Part shown: positions 50,339-51,246 of the stretch, in pieces
Layout: every line of letters starts with the position of its first letter
Numbering within the stretch: the stretch's first letter is position 1
NCBI GenBank assembly: GCA_002869015.1
Contig: PKTT01000035.1
Coordinates: forward strand, 1-51,246
Source: Deltaproteobacteria bacterium
Lineage (GTDB): Bacteria > Desulfobacterota > Deferrisomatia > Deferrisomatales > BM512
Length of the DNA stretch: 51,246 bases
Direction: 5' to 3'
Made by a program: the position numbers and the translations under genes
Notes under the pieces: model-generated
Databases searched by the model: none
Seen by the model: the letters and a program-made list of their open reading frames with translations, nothing else
Told to the model about the DNA's origin: nothing

Positions 50339-51246
50339 ATGAATAATCGCTGGGTTACTGCCGCAGCCGCTATGCTCTTGGCAATAGGGGCCTTTTTTAT
50401 ACTTATTTGGGGAAAGGGTATTCTCCTGCCCCTTGCTGTGGCCATTATGCTCTGGTACTTACTTGATGCCTTGAGCGACACCATCGCCGGGTATGGCGCA
50501 AGGGTAGTCTCCTTGCCAAAGTGGGTATATACGGTGCTCGCCCTGGTTGTCTCCTTAGGCACTGCATCCATAATCTTTGACGCGTTAACCTCATCCCTTT
50601 CATCGGTGACGGAAGCCGCTCCCCTATATCAAACCAACTTCACCAAGCTCGCTGAGAAGGGCGCGGCTTTTTTAGGGTTGGAGGCTACTCCGACCATAAA
50701 GCAGCTTGCAGGTTCGCTTGATATGAAGAGCCTTGTAGGCAGCCTCGCCGGCTTGGTAACGACCCTGGCCGGGAACATTGGAATAATAATCGTCTACTTG
50801 CTGTTCATCCTCATTGAGGAGCGCACCTTTGAGAAAAAACTGACCGCTCTTTTTACATCAAAAGAGGACCGGGGGCGTGTAAAAGATATAATTGAGGGTA
50901 TTCAATCGCGCATAAGAACTTATGTCTTTATAAAAACGGCCCTTAGTGTGCTCACCGGGGTAATATCATATGTCATATTGCTGATGGTGGGGGTTGATTA
51001 CGCCCTTTTCTGGGCCTTTCTAATATTTTTATTGAACTACATACCAACCATTGGCTCAATGGTCGGGGTAATCTTGCCTACCCTGCTTACGTTGGTGCAG
51101 TTCTCCTCAGCTGGCCCCTTTTTCATAGTGTTGGCGTCGCTTGGCACGGTACAGTTCCTCATCGGCAATATCCTTGAGCCCAAGCTTATGGGGGGAACTC
51201 TTAACCTTAGCGCGTTGGTGGTCCTCTTCTCTCTGGCGCTATGGGG
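50339..51246 (+). CDS. AI-2E/PurR-regulated permease family transporter, 3' end cut by window edge
   Basis: The gene starts at ATG 50339 behind AAAGGGAG and runs open to the right edge (302 codons). The product has about seven membrane segments and the AI-2E family signature near the end (LIFLLNYIPTIGSMVGVILPTLLTLV, FLIGNILEPKLMGGTLNLSALVVLFSL). Family members export AI-2 or act as Na+/H+ antiporters and others are uncharacterised. It is divergent from the LolC/E gene, 117 bp apart. Confidence 0.92.
   Translation, partial: MNNRWVTAAAAMLLAIGAFFILIWGKGILLPLAVAIMLWYLLDALSDTIAGYGARVVSLPKWVYTVLALVVSLGTASIIFDALTSSLSSVTEAAPLYQTNFTKLAEKGAAFLGLEATPTIKQLAGSLDMKSLVGSLAGLVTTLAGNIGIIIVYLLFILIEERTFEKKLTALFTSKEDRGRVKDIIEGIQSRIRTYVFIKTALSVLTGVISYVILLMVGVDYALFWAFLIFLLNYIPTIGSMVGVILPTLLTLVQFSSAGPFFIVLASLGTVQFLIGNILEPKLMGGTLNLSALVVLFSLALW

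Overview
The window looks like a piece of a Gram-negative, anaerobic or microaerophilic bacterial chromosome, most like the deltaproteobacterial (Desulfobacterota/Geobacter-like) lineages. The reasons are a 24-heme periplasmic cytochrome, a type II secretion operon, rubrerythrin and rubredoxin-like proteins, many lipoproteins, a GeoRSP-like radical SAM/PqqD pair and a YedE/FdhT-type selenium-associated membrane protein. This assignment rests on gene content only. No rRNA, phage, insertion sequence or CRISPR array was seen. Almost the whole window is coding, with many 1-8 nt gene overlaps.

Region 1 (1-4.6 kb): the 5' part of a small nitrite/sulfite-reductase-like gene (minus), an unrecognised 107-aa protein with a good promoter, and a 24 x CXXCH cytochrome, converging on an AarF/UbiB-family kinase and a small coiled-coil protein. 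Region 2 (4.6-19.2 kb, minus): thiL, lon, a DinG-type helicase, a 68-aa protein and a type II secretion operon gspC-D-E-F-G-H-I-J-K. In this operon gspE is cut by one in-frame TAG and gspH by a frameshift at a run of nine A. gspL and gspM are not present. Region 3 (19.3-29.4 kb): a DUF2892 membrane protein with an overlapping 54-aa four-cysteine protein, then mreB-mreC-mreD-mrdA-rodA, an unknown protein, radA, tRNA-Val(CAC) and a UvrD/PcrA-type helicase.

Region 4 (29.4-38.9 kb, minus) is the most unusual part. It is one compact gene train in transcription order: an EB_dh-type haem-binding lipoprotein, a carboxypeptidase-regulatory-like lipoprotein, a HEAT-repeat lipoprotein, a NapH/NosR-like polyferredoxin membrane protein, two substrate-binding-type proteins, a TPR protein, a YedE/FdhT selenium/sulfur membrane protein, a NosD-like beta-helix protein, a PqqD/RRE protein and a radical SAM/SPASM maturase. 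It is followed, after two perfect palindromes, by an unlisted 19-codon gene ending in Cys-UGA, with its own strong terminator. I read the small gene as a candidate ribosomally made, radical-SAM-modified (RiPP) peptide serving an envelope redox or metal/chalcogen system. The UGA might be read as selenocysteine, but the RNA evidence for that is weak.

Region 5 (39.0-51.2 kb): an NtrC-type sigma54 response regulator with no kinase nearby, a GlcD-type FAD oxidase, a NifU-like protein, rubrerythrin, a long-form GAPDH, an XRE-cupin regulator, hpt, a 36-aa RCKP rubredoxin-like protein, a tandem of two more GAPDH genes (the first has lost the catalytic Cys), a phosphofructokinase, a LolC/E-type permease and a truncated AI-2E-family permease at the edge.
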